22,423 nucleotides of DNA from the NCBI GenBank assembly GCA_028282625.1, contig JANQHP010000021.1, positions 1-22,423 on the forward strand, in the 5' to 3' direction. Made by a program: the position numbers and the translations under genes. The notes beneath the pieces were generated by a model that was given only the letters and a program-made list of their open reading frames with translations, made no database searches and was not told the DNA's origin. The DNA is from Rickettsiales bacterium (lineage in GTDB: Bacteria; Pseudomonadota; Alphaproteobacteria; Rickettsiales; UBA8987). Numbering within the stretch: the first letter of the stretch is position 1; each line of letters starts with the position of its first letter. Of this stretch, positions 21,016 to 22,423 are shown piece after piece.

Positions 21016-21387
21016 ATGGACGAACAAATCACTGTCACAAAAGCTGCTGGCGTGATCAAAGCAGCCGGTGGAGACTTTCTTGTCAACACAAAACTGAGAA
21101 CAGTTTTTTTTCGGTTTGAGAAACCTGGCTCTGAGGAAGCCTCTGAGGAAGCCTCTGATCAAGACCCCTTTGATCAGGACGTCTCTGAGGCTGAGAAACT
21201 ATTGTCCCACGTGGCACTTGCGCTTTGCCATCGTAATCGCGAGATGGTTTGCGATCTGCTACAGAAGTTGGCACCTCTGGTTCAGCCTTACGCGACCGAG
21301 GATGGCGAATCAATCGTTGCTACGGCCATGCTATTGCGCGAATTCCAAATGTGGATGATGGAAAACGGTCACTTGCCCTCGGAGTGA
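21016..21387 (+). CDS. Unknown soluble protein with an acidic repeat (123 aa)
   Basis: Two adjacent ATGs (21013, 21016) follow AGGAGG; the second has the better five-base spacing. The N-terminal part (about 1-35, ITVTKAAGVIKAAGGDFLVN) is followed by an acidic linker with SEEASEEASDQDPFDQD, produced by a tandem 12-bp duplication (CTCTGAGGAAGC twice). A helical C-terminal part comes next (AEKLLSHVALALCHRNREMV, then ATAMLLREFQMWMMENGH). No signal peptide or membrane span is present, and I recognise no family. A strong intrinsic terminator follows. It shares its control region with the 38-aa gene at 3039 and is AT-richer than the pilus operon. Confidence 0.75.
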   Translation: MDEQITVTKAAGVIKAAGGDFLVNTKLRTVFFRFEKPGSEEASEEASDQDPFDQDVSEAEKLLSHVALALCHRNREMVCDLLQKLAPLVQPYATEDGESIVATAMLLREFQMWMMENGHLPSE

Positions 21388-21402
21388 TCTTTTTCAAGAG
21401 AC

Positions 21403-21445
21403 GCCCCCTTCATCGATTCGATGTGAGGGGGCTTTTCTTTTTCTA
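21403..21445 (+). terminator. Intrinsic terminator after the 123-aa gene
   Basis: GCCCCCT (21403-21409) pairs with AGGGGGC (21426-21432). CATCG/CGATG (21411-21415 and 21419-21423) extends the stem inward. TTTTCTTTTTC follows directly. This is a classic Rho-independent terminator. Confidence 0.88.
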
Positions 21446-21546
21446 AGCTGTTAAATTTTTGAATAAAATACGCTTACGTCGCTTCGGCACGGGCGGTAGC
21501 GCCGGTGCCTGCTGCCAGGGGAGCGCGCCTTACAAGCAAAATGGAT

Positions 21547-21590
21547 AGATGGTTCCTGATGCCACCAAGCAGCAACACCAAGAACCATCT
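21547..21590 (-). terminator. Inverted repeat downstream of the minus-strand gene pair
   Basis: AGATGGTTC (21547-21555) and GAACCATCT (21582-21590) are exact inverted copies 26 bp apart. It lies 24 bp beyond the stop at 21615. On the minus strand the second arm is followed by ATCCATTTT, a weak T tract. It may be a terminator or an mRNA-end stem. The rest of 21446-21614 shows only a small GGCG-gtag-CGCC hairpin. Confidence 0.4.
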
Positions 21591-21614
21591 AACACTATGG
21601 GATAAGGTAAAGTA

Positions 21615-22103
21615 TTAGGATATAAACGCTCCTTGCTGATTAAAAGCTGTTTGTTGTTCTTCCATGTGCAAAGTTGCCACACTCAACATATCTAAAGAAC
21701 CATCAATTTTTATCTTTGGGTTACCGGCGACCTCAAAGTGCCCCTTGTCTCCTTCAAGCCTCATGGTGATCACTTGAGCTTTTATATTGTTGGTGGGTAA
21801 TTTACCGATATCGAATGGTTCCTTCATATTCACCATATCCACTATAATGGTGGCACTCACACATTTGGGCCGTTCCATCGCAGCATCTAACATATTAGGT
21901 TCCTTAACGGCCTCATCTTGTATCAGCAGGATATGATGGGGTGTTTTGCCGTTCACCTCATCAAACTTTTTGATCTGTTTGATTGTTATGCCATCAAAAT
22001 CTCCCAGCAGCTCTTCTAGCTCTCTTAGTTCTGATTGGCTCATCTTTCCAACCACATATAAGGTGGGTTCTTGGCCTGCTTGATGTTCTGTTGCGCTATT
22101 CAT
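21615..22103 (-). CDS. Unknown soluble protein (162 aa)
   Basis: The ATG at 22103 has AAGGAGGAG directly upstream, so this start is well supported; the longer frame is rejected. Order of visible segments: a polar N-terminus, PTLYVVGKMSQSELRELEEL, a TIKQIKKFDEVNG stretch, HHILLIQDEAV, ATIIVDMVNMKEPFDIGKLP, IKAQVITMRLEGDKGHFEVA and IKIDGSLDMLSVATLH. The regular alternation of short beta strands and helices suggests a compact alpha/beta fold. No signal peptide, membrane span or metal motif is present. It follows the proline-rich small gene by 37 bp in the same direction and is probably co-transcribed. No family is recognised. Confidence 0.75.
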   Translation of the reverse strand: MNSATEHQAGQEPTLYVVGKMSQSELRELEELLGDFDGITIKQIKKFDEVNGKTPHHILLIQDEAVKEPNMLDAAMERPKCVSATIIVDMVNMKEPFDIGKLPTNNIKAQVITMRLEGDKGHFEVAGNPKIKIDGSLDMLSVATLHMEEQQTAFNQQGAFIS

Positions 22104-22140
22104 CTTCTCCTCCTTTGTTCTACGGCTTGCTTGATGTGCC

Positions 22141-22398
22141 TTACACGGCCAGGCCGGCATGGGTTGTTTGCTTGGCCATCACCCGCTGCTGCCATGCGCT
22201 GGGGCTGGCAGAAGCCGCGCTCATCGTGACCTCACGCTCGGCTTCTTTGCGGCGCTTTTCTTTTAAGGTTGCGATTCGCTCCTGCAGCGTGGGCCCTTTG
22301 GGCTTTGGCGGCGGTGGCGGCGGTGGTGCCTTTGGCACAACCCAGCGGATCAGCGTCATGCCCTCATAAGGTTCTACTTGTGATGTTGCCATTCCCAT
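22141..22398 (-). CDS. Small proline-rich protein, unknown (85 aa)
   Basis: The ATG at 22398 has AAGGAG eight bases upstream. The short N-terminal part (PYEGMTLIRWVVPKA, residues 10-24) is followed by seven prolines in a row plus PKPKGP, then a strongly charged helix (QERIATLKEKRRKEAEREVT) and an Ala/Ser-rich tail. The stop is TAA at 22141. It is hydrophilic with no signal peptide. A run of prolines before a charged helix is typical of a flexible spacer or an SH3/EVH-type ligand and would normally need EF-P for translation. It is the first visible gene of a two-gene unit whose promoter lies beyond or at the window edge. Confidence 0.7.
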   Translation of the reverse strand: MGMATSQVEPYEGMTLIRWVVPKAPPPPPPPKPKGPTLQERIATLKEKRRKEAEREVTMSAASASPSAWQQRVMAKQTTHAGLAV

Positions 22399-22423
22399 AG
22401 CGTGTTCTCCTTGTTTGTTAGAC

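Noticed and set aside
20966..21016. 16-codon upstream ORF (MHSGNISPRIFLKRRR) whose stop overlaps the ATGATG of the 123-aa gene
   Set aside because: It has no ribosome binding site, and the last codons are simply the AAGGAGGAG of the next gene read as codons.
22300..22330. GGC/GGT-rich stretch as a G-quadruplex or triplet-expansion element
   Set aside because: It is explained by the seven-proline codon run of the 85-aa gene on the opposite strand.

Overview
The window reads as chromosomal DNA of a Gram-negative bacterium, most likely an alphaproteobacterium. The lineage is inferred from gene content: a secG-pyrG-kdsA run, KDO/LPS synthesis, CcmAB heme export, a ZapE/AFG1-type ATPase and a PilM/N-O-P-Q machine. 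No rRNA or tRNA gene was seen. Most genes are dense, GC-rich and overlapping. They are interrupted by AT-richer accessory patches and by intergenic stretches built from dispersed repeats.

Layout. 1-198: repeat mosaic. 199-1946 (minus): zapE followed by a small exported protein. 1967-2830 (plus): panC, divergent from zapE with only 20 bp between. 2848-3205: a heptamer array, a promoter/leader, a 38-codon gene and a hairpin. 3296-4560: three tandem XRE regulators (minus) and a divergent pair of small unknown genes (plus) around an operator-like region. 4633-5235 (minus): unknown membrane protein. 5491-6535 (plus): a K+-channel-like protein overlapping a VanX-type D,D-dipeptidase. 6570-9882 (minus): ccmA-ccmB-gpsA-trpS in one overlapping unit. 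9946-10387: repeat mosaic. 10463-11200 (plus): an isolated prepilin-like protein. 11324-14170 (plus): secG-pyrG-kdsA, all overlapping. 14185-20329 (minus): a pilus/type II-like operon in the order pilM-pilN fusion, pilO, pilP, lipoprotein secretin, GspE/PilB-type ATPase. 20413-20941: a 24-bp palindrome, another repeat mosaic and a second copy of the promoter/leader found at 2909. 21016-22398: three unknown genes with strong ribosome binding sites and hairpin terminators.

How the parts fit. The housekeeping genes cover pantothenate synthesis, tryptophanyl-tRNA charging, phospholipid precursor supply, cytochrome c maturation, Sec export, CTP synthesis and KDO synthesis. The pilus operon encodes the alignment complex, the secretin and the extension-type ATPase. 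The platform protein PilC and the prepilin peptidase are not in the window, and the prepilin at 10463 is a possible substrate.

The least explained material is: (i) at least seven short arrays with a 7-bp period, three of them in a fixed order with palindromes and a shared conserved block; (ii) a duplicated promoter/leader whose copies differ by three GA units and which drives two unrelated small genes; (iii) a compact XRE operator region; (iv) the PilM-PilN fusion; and (v) signs of leaderless transcripts for ccmA, the prepilin and perhaps panC.
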